42,432 nucleotides of DNA from Chloromonas sp. AAM2 (lineage: Eukaryota; Chlorophyta; Chlorophyceae; Chlamydomonadales; Chlamydomonadaceae), in assembly GCA_004335635.1 (NCBI GenBank), contig QAXH01001035.1, positions 401 to 42,832 of the forward strand. The letters are read 5' to 3'. The notes under the pieces were generated by a model that was not told where the DNA came from, made no database searches, and was given only the letters and a program-made list of their open reading frames with translations. This document shows, piece by piece, positions 23,701 to 36,694 of this stretch. Position 1 is the first letter of the stretch. Every line of letters starts with the position of its first letter. The translations under genes and the position numbers were made by a program.

Positions 23701-26700
23701 CTCACCATCAAGTTCTCATTCGACGGGACAAGGGTGCAGATAGGTGAGGGGCTTGATTAGGGGGCATGCATTGGGGAGGAGGGGGCAGGCAGTTGGCAGG
23801 GTAACTGTAGTCGACAGGACAAGGGTGCAGATTGGTGAGGGGCTCAATCGGATTGCCATGTGTGGTCACTGTAGATGGGTAGACAAGGGCAGCACACGGG
23901 GTTTGTATGGTGTGATGCTTAAGAAAATGCATTGGGGGGCGTGTGTAGGTAAGAGGGTTCTAAGGTAGAGCAGGGCGCAGTGGAGGTTAGATTGTATTCT
24001 GCCTGCTGTGTGGCGCTTCTGCTCGGTTCCGTGGTTCTGATTGTGTTGGCTCGCACGCTTTGCTGATCTGGAATGTTATGCTGTGCTGTGGTGCTGCCCA
24101 GGCGGTGAGAAGGGCGGTGTGCTGGTCTGGGACGTGGACCGCAACTGCCTGCTGTACGACATCACAGCGCACGTGGGCAAGGTGGGTGGGGAAGGAACAC
24201 TGTACCGGTGCAGCTGGTTGGTAGATGTGCGTTTGCTGGTAGGGGCGATGCGGAGCGCGTTCCGCAGTACTTGCCAGCACGGCATGTGCACCCCTCCCCC
24301 CCCCCTCGCCCCAGAGGACCTGCACACCGATGCTTCTTCGTGTCAGTTGAAATAACATTCAAGTTGTCATTGGTTGACACACGGAGAGTGAGCTGTAAGG
24401 CCCAGCTAGCTAACGGGTGTAGCTGTCTGGCAGGCGTTTTGATTACGAACGGAGGCGTTACACTGCCTGATACCTTCAAATCCAGCGCTTCTCCAATGCA
24501 CTGCTACTTGACCAGCTATTTGGTCAAGTCATGGAGCTGGCTATGGGTTGCTGTATGGCTGGCAAGCACAAGCAGCCACATCATGTCCTGTTAACTCATT
24601 CCTCCCGCCCAGGTGTACGACTGCTCGTGGAGCGGCGACTCGCGGCGCCTGCTGAGCGTGGGCAGTGACGGGCGAGCCAGGCTGTGGGACTCCGCAGCGG
24701 GGTCAGAGATATGCGCGGTAAGTCAGCCGAACACAGTCGGTCACCTACTTGGCAATTGAAGGTACTGTGGGCGCAACAGTTGCAGCAGTAAGCAAGACAC
24801 AAGTCTCAAAGCGCATCAATAGGCAAGTCAAATGCACCCAAGCAGGACATGGCTATACCAGTGGTCTTTTCCAAGCACTTCGCTTGTGTTTTTGTGCAGG
24901 CAAACTTGGAGAGAGGGTTTGGCTCAGTGGAAGCTGGCGGTTTCATAAAGTGTGACTTGAGTACCGATGGCTCAAACATGGCTGGCTGCACAGCACGTGG
25001 GCAGTTGGTGCTTTGGTCGGTTTCTTCCGAGCTCAGGAAAGGCCCCGAGGGCAGCATGCTGTACCAATGGCTGGCCAGCATGCCCGTGTCCCGTGCCAAG
25101 GAGATCTATCAGCAGCTTCTGGTCAGGTTCCCGCTGCTGATGAACGCACAGGACTCACGTGGCTGGACCGTTTTGATGCATGCTGCCCACGACTCGAACC
25201 CGGAGATTACGAGGCTCATTGTTAGTGAGTGAACAGGGCTAGGGGGCAGGTGTGACGGGAGCGGACGTGATTGCATGGCATGCCTTAGGCTCGAGTACTA
25301 GCAGCATGAGAACAGGCAATGGAGCAGTACTGTCGGCTTATTGTAGAGCTGGAATGGCAAAAACCTGGCTACATAAAAATGCGTTTGGGTTAAGCATTGG
25401 CAGTGGCTGGGGTGCACGTCATGACACAAGCGGCGGACTCAAATGTGCACTGCCAAATTACGCACACATCCTGCTGCACGCTAGACAGCTTCTCAATGCT
25501 TGCAAACTGTGATGCTTCTCACCAACGACACTATTCAATCCTGATAGAGCATCTGATTCTCACCTTGCTTGCAGGCAACGTGCGGCAGCGCAGTGGTGCG
25601 TTGGGTCTGACCGCCTCCCTGGCCTGCCGAGGTTTGTCCGCTGTGGAAGTCAAGCAGGCCCTTGTCTCGGGCAGCGGCCTGTCCGTGCACCACAACAAGG
25701 CGCTCTTCGGCGGGATGCTCGTCACCCGGCGCAACGGAGCCGCAGCGGGGGATGTGGGGCGTGTGAGCGGGAGGATGCAATCCATATCCGGGGAAGACCG
25801 GGCGAGCCGCAAGTCAAGCATGAGGAGCAGCGGCCGGCTGTCTAAGAATACGAATGCCCTATCAAGCAACGCGAGCATGAAGTGAGTCTGGGCCAGGCTG
25901 GGCTGTGCCACATCAGCAAGGTAGTGCGAGAGGGTGAGAGACGGTTGGACGCTCACATGGTGCGAGTCCAACTGTGGGAGGGCAACTAAGACAGTTTCGA
26001 ATGGTTGAGAAGGCCTATAGTCATTAGTAGTTACAGGCCACAGCTGCACTAGGCAGGTTGGGAGCGCAGCGCGTCCCAGCTCCTAACAAAAGTGTCTGTT
26101 CAAACTCAACAGCGAGTGCCTTCCTGTCCTGCGAATTTGTTGTTTCGAAGTGCTTTTCCAAGGCGTCTTCCTGTCCTGGTTTTGCTTTACCTTCCAGGGG
26201 TAATCCCTTTGGCAGCGTTCGCATGTTGGATCCCACCGAGGACAGGCGCACAGCTTCCGCCCCCGCGACACCCGAGCCTCCGCGGACAAGCTGGTTTGGC
26301 AGGCTGCTCAGCAACAACAGAGTGAGGCTCACTCAGCTTCCGTTTTGTCGTTTGTTCTATAATTCATTAATTGCGAGCCTTGAATTTGTCCTTGCCATGG
26401 CAGTTACTCGTCGATTACCGGTCGTCCACAATTGCTTTGCATGTGTTCCTTTGCGCGCAGATAGCGCCTGATTTTGTGGAGGAAGGCGAGGGTCAAGAGG
26501 GACTTCATCAAATGAGGGACTTGGACGAACCCAATGCGATTAGGATTGCCTTAGAAGCCAACAGTGCGGATTGTGTCGGCCATCTGATGGAGGCAGTGCT
26601 CAGTGAAAAGGTGTGATCGAGGCGAGGACAGCCGTGGGATGAGATTTACAGCTGGCCAGACTCCACAGCAGCGCAACATATCTGTGCCCGATAATATCAG

Positions 26701-29700
26701 AATTCCCGAGCAATTGTTGTCGTTAGAATCCCCAGACGAGAATCGTCCTATTGTGAAACAGAGGTGGCTGACCGAACGCGACCTCTTGTTTCCCGCAGGT
26801 TACCCCTGGGTCTTATCACGCCATCACCAACGCCATGCGCGATGTTGCCGAGCGTTACCCAGCCATGTGCGAGGCGTTTATGAACGGTCTACCCCTCATG
26901 ATTCTTGGAGACGTGGAGGTGCCTAGCAGCATGGCGTCACAGGTATGAAACTGTATGGAAGTTAATGGTCACACAGATTGCTGACAAGCACATCTGTCGC
27001 AGTCAGCCTAGGTGCACCTGCAATCCTGGCGCAAAGCCCAGACATTTGAGCATGTCCGAGTCTGTGCCCGTCAGCATGATGTTAATGTCGCGCGGAGGGC
27101 CTCTCCCCCCTGATAGCGCCAAGCGATTCTTGGATACATGTTGTGCCCGCACAGGAGGCGATAGTTCGCGCCGCAAACTCCTACACGTCTTACAAGGAGA
27201 TGTGGGCCGAAGCCCTCGATCTGGACAAGACTGAGAGAGGCGTACCGATGGTGGTGATGGAGGCGGCGATGGTGCGATTGCCCTTTGCCGCGGCCTCCGG
27301 GACGGATTCGCTGCTCAGAACCATTGTTGAGGCGGACGTTCCGGTGGAGACATATGGTTCTGAAACGCTGAAAGCGATCATCGCATTCAAATGGCAAGAG
27401 TTTGCCCGAAAACAGGTGGGAGACTTGCACGCTGTTAATTGATTGTGGGACCCTGTTTCATCGCCAAGTCGACCATCCCTTGATCAGCTATCATCGGGCA
27501 GGCCGAGTCGGCAGCAAACGTCTTATGCCAGAATAAAATGGATTACACCAGCGCCCATGCCTTTTATCGCATCGTTGAAGCGGTACTGTACAGCGGGTTC
27601 TAGCCGATGTGTTTGGTGGGTTCCTGTTCCTGCAAACTGGCACGAAACTCAACCCGCGCTGTCATGATTTGGTGCGTGCAGATCTACACCAAGTCTCTCG
27701 TGTACCTGACTTTCACGATCATGTTCACGGCGTTTGCAATCGTTTTTGCTGATGACGATCCAGCGAACAGCTTCCAGGATCTGCTGCAGTACCAGCAGGG
27801 GCGAGCGACAGTCGCCCTGTGCATCATCCTCTTTCTGTTCGGAAGCTATTACATGTTGATGGAAATGTACCAGTTGTACACCATTGGCGTCAAAGCCTAC
27901 TTTGACAGGTAAGCCGGAGTGCGAGTGAGTGAATGGAGCGAATGAGTGCGCGTCCTTTTACATGTGTATCGCCCAACCTGGCTCAGGCTGCATGTACAAC
28001 ATCATCATATTCGCATTGTACATGTTTGTTTGCATGCGGAATCTGTCGGAATCGTCAGAACCTGTCATCGTCTTTGAGACACTCACAACCGTTGGTTGAT
28101 ACCAGCAGCACGCCCTGCGCCTTAGCAGTGGCGCAAGGCCTGTTGAGTGCAAGGCCTGAACATGGGGTCCTTGGCATGCCGAGCGGCGCGCCATGTACAG
28201 TTTTGTACGGCCTTGTTGGCTGTGCTCCACGGAGCGTGACATAAGGCGTGGAAATACATGAGAACGTGCAGGCTAGACCAACATCATTCTCCAGCGCCTG
28301 CCTGTGACGTTTCCCATCACACTGTTTGCAGTTTCTGGAACTTCATCGACATCCTGTCCTATGCGGCCACGCTGGTCATCATGCCTTGTGTCATGGCGAG
28401 ATACGGGCTGGGGCAGGGCCGGGTGGTGCCCGCACTGGTGAGTTTATCGGCGGGTCAATCACTTAGAAAACAAACCAGGACGTTCACACTGGCACTGCTT
28501 GCCAAGGCGTGGAAATGTAGTTGCACTACAGATCTGCTGTGAGGGCTCGTTGAAAGCGAGCCTGCTGATTGCCCACACAGGATGTTGATTGGGACTGGGC
28601 TGATTGGCACTGGAATTTGAATCAGAGCTGCACCCACGATGCTCCGTGGAGGGTGGGGCTTACTTACGCCTGTCCTCTTTCTGTCTGGCTGTCTTCCTTT
28701 CATTTATCCTTCCTCTCTCATTTCCTCTTCCCTTCCGTCCTTCCTTCCTTCCTTCCTTTCTTTCTTTCTTCCTACAGGACAGGACAGGGCAGGACAGGAC
28801 AGGACAGGACAGAACAGTGGAGGACAGGCCTGGTGTGCCCCCCTCTTGTCCTCCTGTGCAGGTCGCTGTGGAGGTGATCCTTCTGTGGGTCAAGCAGATG
28901 TTCTTCGCACTGGCAGTGGACGGGCTGGGCACGTTCATATACATGACCATAGAGATCATCAAGGGAATGAGGTGCGCGGTACGGGGGGCATGGAGTGAGG
29001 GGCGCATCGCCTTGGCCAAAGTCAGGTTCATTGAGCCAGATTCACCCAGGTTTCTTCGCTGCTTATCCTGCTCGTGTTAACGGTGCTCCTAGTGTTCACT
29101 GGTCAGTGCTTGAGCTGTTCATACCTTCTGCTCCCCTCTGTGTTTTCCTGTCCTCGGGTACCTGTTCTGATTGTTTAGCTGCTGTTTGTGTGCAACTGTT
29201 CCTGCAACACCGGTCCACTTTCACACCTTCTCCTGACCTGCGTTTTCCCCAGGTACTTTCTGTTACTGTTGCTGATGCTCTTCATCTCCTTTGGCACCTC
29301 ATTCATGGTGCTGTTCCGCGGCCCGGGGCTGCTGCCGTTCAAGGGTCAGCCCGCACCTCCTCCCCCTCCAGCCGCCAGCCTCCCGGCCCAACCGCCGGGC
29401 ACTCCTCCTCCACCTGGATTGAGTCTGACAGACGACCAGCCATCAGTCGCACCTGGGGCTCTGGTAAGCCGGTGGTCTGCACGTCTTTATCTAACCTTGG
29501 ACACTCATAAACCAGAAACCTGACAGAGGTCCCTTCGCAATGCATGCATGTTGCGCCTGGCACACTCAGCTGTCAGGCGCTTGTCTCAATCTTGTGCTTT
29601 GGCACATGCCTTGCAGCTGCTCTTTGACCACTATGCGGACATAGGCAGTGCCATCCTGTCGGCCTTCCTCACCATCTTTGGCAACGGGACAGAGGACCCG

Positions 29701-32145
29701 CGCAATGGTTTGGACTCAGACTGGCCAGAGGTGAGGAAAAGTGGTGTGAAGGGTAGATCTGGCACTGATTTCCGCGCTAGGGCTTTCCAGGTGGCTAGGA
29801 GCAGACGTTGTAAAGCGTCTTGGCTGGCAGACCGAAAGAACTGGAGATTGGCACTAGCAAAGGAAGGGGCCTTACGCCCGGTGCTCGCTGCTTCTCCGCT
29901 ACTTGACCTCATCGTCGTGTATGATGTTGTCCTTCCAAGTGTTTGATTGCTGACTATTCTGCCTGGCCTTGGTCCTTGAGCTGGCCCCGCCGCACTTGCT
30001 TGTCCTGCCTGCAGCTGGCCACCATCCTGCTCTGCCTGTACCAGTTCACGCTGATTGTGGTGCTCATCAACATGTTGATCACCTTGATGGCGGACGTGTA
30101 CAACAAGGTGGTGCAGAAGGAAAAGCACGTGTTCCTGCAGGGCAGGGCGGAACTGATCATTGAGGTAAGCATGTGACCTACTGTATGTGGCCTACCGTGT
30201 GTGACCTGTAATTCATTGTGCCGTGTATAACCTACCGTGTGTGACCTGTAATTCATTGTGCGAGCGAGGCCTACATTGTGATACAAACTGTTTGGCTTGT
30301 TGTCGATCAATGTCTGTCAAGCCATGCCTGTATTTGTGGGCTGGTCACGTCATGCAAAGGCAGCCAACTGTCAACTAGAGCAGGCATAACCCTGCATCAG
30401 CAAGTGGAAATGTACAACTTTATTTGTGGACTGACCTCTCTCGGTCGAGAGAATAAACACTCACCAGGTGTCAAGCCTGCAATTCATTGTGTCCACAGGT
30501 TGAGACAACAATGAAGCAAGAAGCGGTTTCTGGAGGTGCGCCGCCCTACCTCCACCTGTTGAGGCCCGTGGCCAAGGCCTCGCGCCAAGACGACCACGTG
30601 ACCAAGCTTGAGCAGGTGGGAGGTGTGGCAATTGAGGGGATGAGTGATGCGGGATTGCTCAACAGCAAACTCGCTCTTGACAAACACGTGGCTCTAGCAT
30701 GGATCTCAAAGGAGGTTCGACATGAGTAAGCATTGAGCCTGGGCGGGGCATCAAGCAGTTTTTTGCAGTATCTCAAAGCGGTATGAGTGGACTGACAAGT
30801 GTGGTTGACCCGGTCGAAGCACCACGTCCGGCGCTGCGTGATTGCAGGTCATCGCTTCCATTGTCGACCCGGGCGCAGCGACTGCTGGCGAGACCGCAGA
30901 CCAGGAGCCCGAAGTTGATGGCAGCGATGGGCCGGGGGGCAACGGCGGGCGAGAATCTGGAACAGGCTTAAACCGGCGCTTGAGCTTCGTCGCTACCATG
31001 CGGAGAGAGACAAACAGTGCATTTGCAGGATTTCCAGGGGGAGGAGCGACCATGGCACGGCGAAAAACCATGGTCCGCAAACATGTAAGTTTACAACATG
31101 AGCTGGATCGGTGCGAAAAGGCAGCCATGCAATGCCTTTCAATGTAGCCTTGTGCTCTTGGAGCGCCTCTCACGATCTTCACCCTCACCCTAGGGTCAAT
31201 TGTCACTAGAACGCGCGCCTGCACTGACACAATCGCCAAACGGCCTGCTGCTTTTGTTTCCAGTCCTACCTGGGGGAGGATCAGCCACCAAGCCCGAGTG
31301 GAGGCGGCGGCATCGAGGCCGATGCCGTTATGCGCGAGGTTCTGGGCCTCAAACGCATGGTGGAGGGCTTGACAAAGCAGATCAAGATCATGGAGGCAAA
31401 TCAGCAACACCTGATGGCAATCAGCAAAACGCCACTAGACAAAACGTCCCTAGACGCAAGCATTAAGCGACACCCTCCTCTGCGACTCGAATCGCTTGGA
31501 GCCGTCAGTGCTGATGGCACAGGCAGAGGTGGTGTATCGCTGCCCATGTCAAACTTTGCACTGCCGCGTGGCGTGCATGCTCAATTTAGCGTCAGCGCGG
31601 CATCGCAAGCAGACCATCCAAGGGTTTCCGGCAGTGGTAGCATTGCTCCTGCAGGTAGCAGCGGTAGCGGAGGGCTGGGCGGGATCTGGGGCGCAATCCA
31701 GTCCCCAAGTGGTAGGAATGTATCTGGGTTGCGACCGAAGCAGCTCAACGCGTCCACTGGCATAGCCAGTCTTGCCTCGGACAACCGCACGCTCAGCGTC
31801 ACCGCTCCGACCAGTGAATCTGACGCAACGGTGCTCAAGTCGGCCAGCAGTGCCAACAAGGGGGTGTTGAAACGCAAGCTTGTGACTCCAAAGGCTTCCC
31901 ATTCCGGTCCGATCGCGGCTAAAGGCCACGTGAGCCATATCAGCTTCGTCGCCGAGGATGAGGCGGAAGATCAAGGCGTCATGCGCTCGGCCAGGTCGGA
32001 AACGGGTGGCGCGACGAAGGGGCCGGAGTCCCCGACACGTCAAGCCAGGAGTGCATCCGCGGTTACCGTACGCCAAATGCCAGGTTTGTCAGATAAAGAG
32101 GATGATGTCGCAGCTGATACTTTACCAGGCAACCTGCCGCCATAG
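14770..32145 (+). CDS. Giant WD40-repeat / TRP-type cation channel fusion protein
   Basis: Thirty-seven exons join with no phase conflict to 6738 coding nt (2245 residues), from ATG 14770 (AAAAATGG context) to TAG 32143-32145. Exon starts: 14770, 14964, 15468, 16672, 17226, 17681, 18303, 18723, 19234, 19405, 19819, 20085, 20601, 20892, 21349, 21862, 22183, 22586, 23026, 23605, 24102, 24613, 24900, 25575, 26198, 26461, 26799, 27155, 27682, 28332, 28862, 29253, 29617, 30015, 30499, 30848, 31264. Residues 1-130 form a basic disordered head. About 130-1135 hold some 21-23 WD40 blades, many ending in the LxVWD pattern (LLVWDIDE, VFVWDVDS, LVVWDVEH, LVWDVDR, ARLWDSAA), enough for three propellers. 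An ankyrin-like stretch follows (NAQDSRGWTVLMHAAHD), then a Ser-rich linker and the pre-S1 helix IIAFKWQEFARK. Helices S1-S6 span about 1530-1820, including the S3 motif FWNFIDILSY, pore FLTIFGNG and S6 VVLINMLITLMADVYNKV. The tail has a coiled coil near the start of the last exon. A plasma- or ciliary-membrane Ca2+/cation channel is likely by family; ion and gating are unknown. Confidence 0.9.
15913..16200. repeat. 48-bp minisatellite, six units, one interrupted by N
   Basis: Units start at 15913 (slightly diverged), 15961, 16009, 16057, 16105 (first 28 bases are N) and 16153, and decay beyond 16200. Each contains GCAGCAGCTGCAGTGGCTGG and GGCAGCAGGGGCA. Because 48 is a multiple of three and the unit has no stop codon, long frames are open on both strands. 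They encode a 16-residue Ala/Gly-rich period on the plus strand. Confidence 0.95.
16105..16132. other. 28-base N gap
   Basis: The gap replaces exactly the first 28 bases of one 48-bp repeat unit, so the period is unbroken across it. The true number of units is uncertain. Confidence 1.
23721..23850 (+). repeat. 91-bp-offset duplication of an exon end and donor
   Basis: The end of exon 20 of the channel gene (CGACGGGACAAGGGTGCAGA, then TAG|GTGAGGGG) recurs at 23812 as CGACAGGACAAGGGTGCAGA followed by TTGGTGAGGGG. The second copy is inside the intron and carries a decoy donor. Reading through from the first copy meets a TAG stop at 23758-23760. Confidence 0.85.
28729..28817. repeat. Polypyrimidine tract joined to an (AGGAC)n repeat
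   Basis: CTTCC and CTTT runs (28729-28773) pass directly into ACAGGACAGGAC pentamers (about 28774-28817). Both lie in intron 30 of the channel gene, less than 100 bp before the exon at 28862, and may take part in acceptor recognition. Confidence 0.9.
30191..30260. repeat. 40-bp tandem duplication in an intron
   Basis: CCTACCGTGTGTGACCTGTA followed by ATTCATTGTG occurs at 30191 and 30231, with decayed partial copies to the left. The tail AATTCATTGTG also occurs at 30481, next to the acceptor of the same intron (intron 34 of the channel gene). Confidence 0.85.
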
Positions 32146-33878
32146 TCGTGTTCCGCTCCCCACCTCAGTTCTGTTCACCAACGGATTCTCTAGCCAGACT
32201 ATTTCATCCATTTCATCCCTTTTGGCCGGTCTCCTGTGGATAAACGTCTGCCAAATGTTGGCGCAGTGTGGTGAAGCCTTGCCTTTTCTCTTACCATGGG
32301 CTCACCGATATTCCGAAATGGCCCATGAGGTGCGTCGGTACATTACTGATGCATGGTTTCAAGTGCAGCAACAAAGTGTTGCAGGGGGCATAAGCCAATC
32401 ACCTGGCTGGTGGTATCTAGCTACCCGGGCCTATCAAGTGCTCCTCTGCCAGAAAGCTCAAACACAGTGCAGTTGGTGAACCATAAGAATCAGCAGTTGT
32501 TGCACTTGTGCACGAATGGCGCTCACGCGATTACACATGATGCCAGTTGTGCACATGTTAGAAATGTGTTTTGGCCACGCGCTATGGCGTGGGTGTGTCT
32601 GGCGACGACAGTGACCAGCACTATGCATCGTTTTCCCTACATGCGAAGAACTCTTGTTGCGTATGGTATTCAGCAACATGCACTGATGCCAGTAAAACAG
32701 GTAACTAGTATGCCTTGGAACTGACGTGCCAGCATGGTTGTGATCAGAACTGTGGACCCTCTGCTACGTTTGTATGGCCGTGGAGTGGGACCATTATGAT
32801 GATCGCCGTAGAGCTGCCGTCGGGCCTGCCTTCAGTGAGTGTGTAGTAACCTCGCCAGAGGCCAGCTGACCTTTGCATGCTCATATCATTTCACATCTCT
32901 GGGAAGTATGGCAGATTCAACCACATCACAACACAGGCTGGGAAGCCCAGCACACGTTATCGGGTTGCAGGGCGTGTCAAGAGCCTGGACATGCCATGCA
33001 GGACTTTGAGTGTTCTGCGCTGTGTTTGACATGCTGTCGTTGCAAATCGTGAATTTACTTCTTCTGCATGTTATTGTGTTCCTCACTTATCAGACGCCCA
33101 CACGGCATGTGAACAGGGACTGCTAAGTTAGGGTGTTCTCTGGGTTTAACAGACAATACCGACATGTGTTGCTGAACAGAATTGCCAGAGGTTGCTGCAA
33201 TCAAGGGTGGCAGTCCCTTGCCAGAAGACACAATGTCTAGCTGTGGGTTTGGTTTGCTTCAGTAGAAAGTCGTACCACAGTGTACCAGTATTCATCCTGC
33301 AGACTGCTCGGCCATGACTTCCCTTGAATGTTAGATGATTGTTGAGTTCATCAACGTAGGTTCGCAGGCAAGTGCCCTGGACACGGCACCAGAAACACAG
33401 ATTTTCAGGGCATGAATGTTGAGTCTGGCCACGTGCCATACTGAGGGACGCTGAGGATGTGTGTATAGGAGTGTTGGGCCAGGCCATGCACTAGGGAAAC
33501 TAGTGTTGGAGCGAGTGCAATGTATTGAGGGCATGGAGACAATCCCGGATTGGTATTCAGAGTTGTTGAATTCAGAATTGAGACAGGCGAGAGCTGGTGG
33601 GTGTAGTTGACATAGATTCGGACTCTCACAGTGCTTTACTACTGGTGCTGCAAAGCACGCTTGCAAGGCTAAGGCTTAGTGCGATTGTGTCTTGCTCACA
33701 CAAGTGGGGAGTGAGAGTGAGCCGATCAGTGAGAGCCCTGCCAGGGCTCACAGAGAGTGCAAGTGAGGGCGTTGCAGGAGCGTATGTAAGCTGGAAGTCA
33801 GTCCACGAAAGGGAAAAAACGCAGTTTGCCATTTCTGTGACGATTCCTGGGACTGACGCTGCAACCGGTGTGTGTCAG

Positions 33879-33977
33879 CAAAAACATGTTTGGGAGCTGT
33901 GGCAAGGGTTGGGTCAGGCTGGACAGGAGCTGATGGACAAGGCCAGGGCAGCCAAATTGGCCCCCACAGGCCAGTGA
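33879..33977 (+). other. Possible orphan terminal exon
   Basis: After an acceptor-like GTGTGTCAG there are 32 codons and a TGA, reading QKHVWELWQGLGQAGQELMD and then KARAAKLAPTGQ. The composition is helix-forming and protein-like, but no upstream exon was found and no family was recognised. It may also be chance. Confidence 0.2.
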
Positions 33978-34213
33978 AACTCGCTACACAGTCATGCCAC
34001 CAGTCAATCCTTGTTGGGGTTAGGATGAGGTGTCCTGTTGAAAACTGACTGTCCAACTTCATTGCCCGAGTGTGAGCACTTTCAGTGAGAACTATTGATT
34101 CTTAACTTAGAGCTGTTGATTATTGGACACTGACTCGTTACGTTCTGGTTGATGCTTCAGTCAACCTGCTTCCACTGTAGAAGTTCAAAACTGGTTCTAG
34201 TGCTGGACACAAG

Positions 34214-34352
34214 AATTGTCCCAGACCTGGCAAACTTCTGTTTTTTTGAGCAGCTTGCTGACTCAGCTTCCAACAAAAGCGAACAAACCCTAGAGTCGAA
34301 CTGTCACAGAGCCACCAGTGGCCACAACAAAACTGTCCCAGAACTGGCAAAC
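34214..34352. repeat. Dispersed repeat, two tandem copies
   Basis: AATTGTCCCAGACCTGGCAA (34214) and AACTGTCCCAGAACTGGCAA (34331) share the core CTGTCCCAGA(A/C)CTGGCAAAC about 117 bp apart. The reverse complement of the core occurs at 9558-9580 in a calpain intron and at 37579-37597. Element type is unknown. Confidence 0.7.
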
Positions 34353-34964
34353 ATCCTTTTTCTTTTGGCTTTCGAACGCATCAGACAGCAGACCAGACAT
34401 CCACTGTGCCGTCCGCTCGACTACTGGTCCATGCCAAGCCAAACCGCAAACTTCACTTGATTGGGCGAAGGTTCGTTACATTAACGTTTGAGCTTGTGCT
34501 GCATTGGCACCAATATGCGCAATCAGTTGCATGCTGCTGCACCATGAGACACAGGCTGCATGGATGCAGCTGCGATGCACTGTTAGCACTGCTGACACGT
34601 TGACCATGAGCTGCTTCAGGTGCAGCAGCTGGACCAGTCCACACGTCCATGTCCTCGCGCGCCAAAGAAGAGAACCCGTAGTTTATTTCACCTTCCTGCA
34701 AGCCACCACAAGCACCATGTGCACGTGTAAGAATAGCTCGGGCTATGGGCTAAGGGTGTAGGGTGCATGAGCCCGTGACACTGCCCGTACTACAGCTGAG
34801 ATGCTACTGCACATGGGTGTAGCAGCGGTATGGTATGATATGGTGTAGCAGACAACATGACGATGATATGGCGACAGAAAAAGTACTAGAAACCAACAGG
34901 TCATGGCTGATCTTATGAGTCATTCTTTAGAGCTGCAATCTGTCCTGCCCACTGACTTGTACTG

Positions 34965-34969
34965 TTACA
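34965..34969 (-). terminator. Putative polyadenylation signal of the ubiquitin-L40 gene
   Basis: The plus-strand TTACA reads TGTAA on the gene strand and is the first one after the stop codon, 380 nt downstream. Assigned by position. Confidence 0.45.
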
Positions 34970-35348
34970 TTCTGCCAAAACTGCGCAGCACGAAGCGCTG
35001 CAGTACAGCAGTGCAGAAGCTACCTGTAACAGCTGCCGCAGCTGGCTAGGCGCCGCTGTCAATGCCAGGCTGAATACCTAGTGAAGCTGCTCGACTGTTT
35101 GTTGCCAGAGCTTAATCGTGTCCTGGCTGTTGCGTGCCCAAGCATAAGCCAAGCACACAACGCCTGGAACGTGTGTCCAGCTTCACCCGCTTCCAAACCC
35201 CACTCCAATGCTGCTCCTTGTCAGCTAGGTGACATGGCGGAAAGCCTTTGGATTGCCACCGCCCAGCCCACCAACAGCATCGTTATCAGCAGTGATCTGG
35301 TTGGCATGCTATTGTGAAGAGTGGCGAACGCTTAGCCCCCTATCCCAC

Positions 35349-36694
<1,346 letters not shown>

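Larger units (their letters stand above)
32146..35348. other. 3.2-kb convergent intergenic region
   Basis: This lies between the 3' ends of the channel gene and the ubiquitin-L40 gene. It holds two tandem copies of a dispersed repeat (34214-34352) and one weak candidate terminal exon (33879-33977). No other coding content was convincing. The first plus-strand TGTAA after the channel stop is at 33785-33789, unusually far (about 1.6 kb), so the channel may use another signal. Confidence 0.5.

Noticed and set aside
33735..33755. Short palindrome AGCCCTGCCAGGGCT
   Set aside because: Too short, with no T-tract or gene context to support a terminator or structured RNA.
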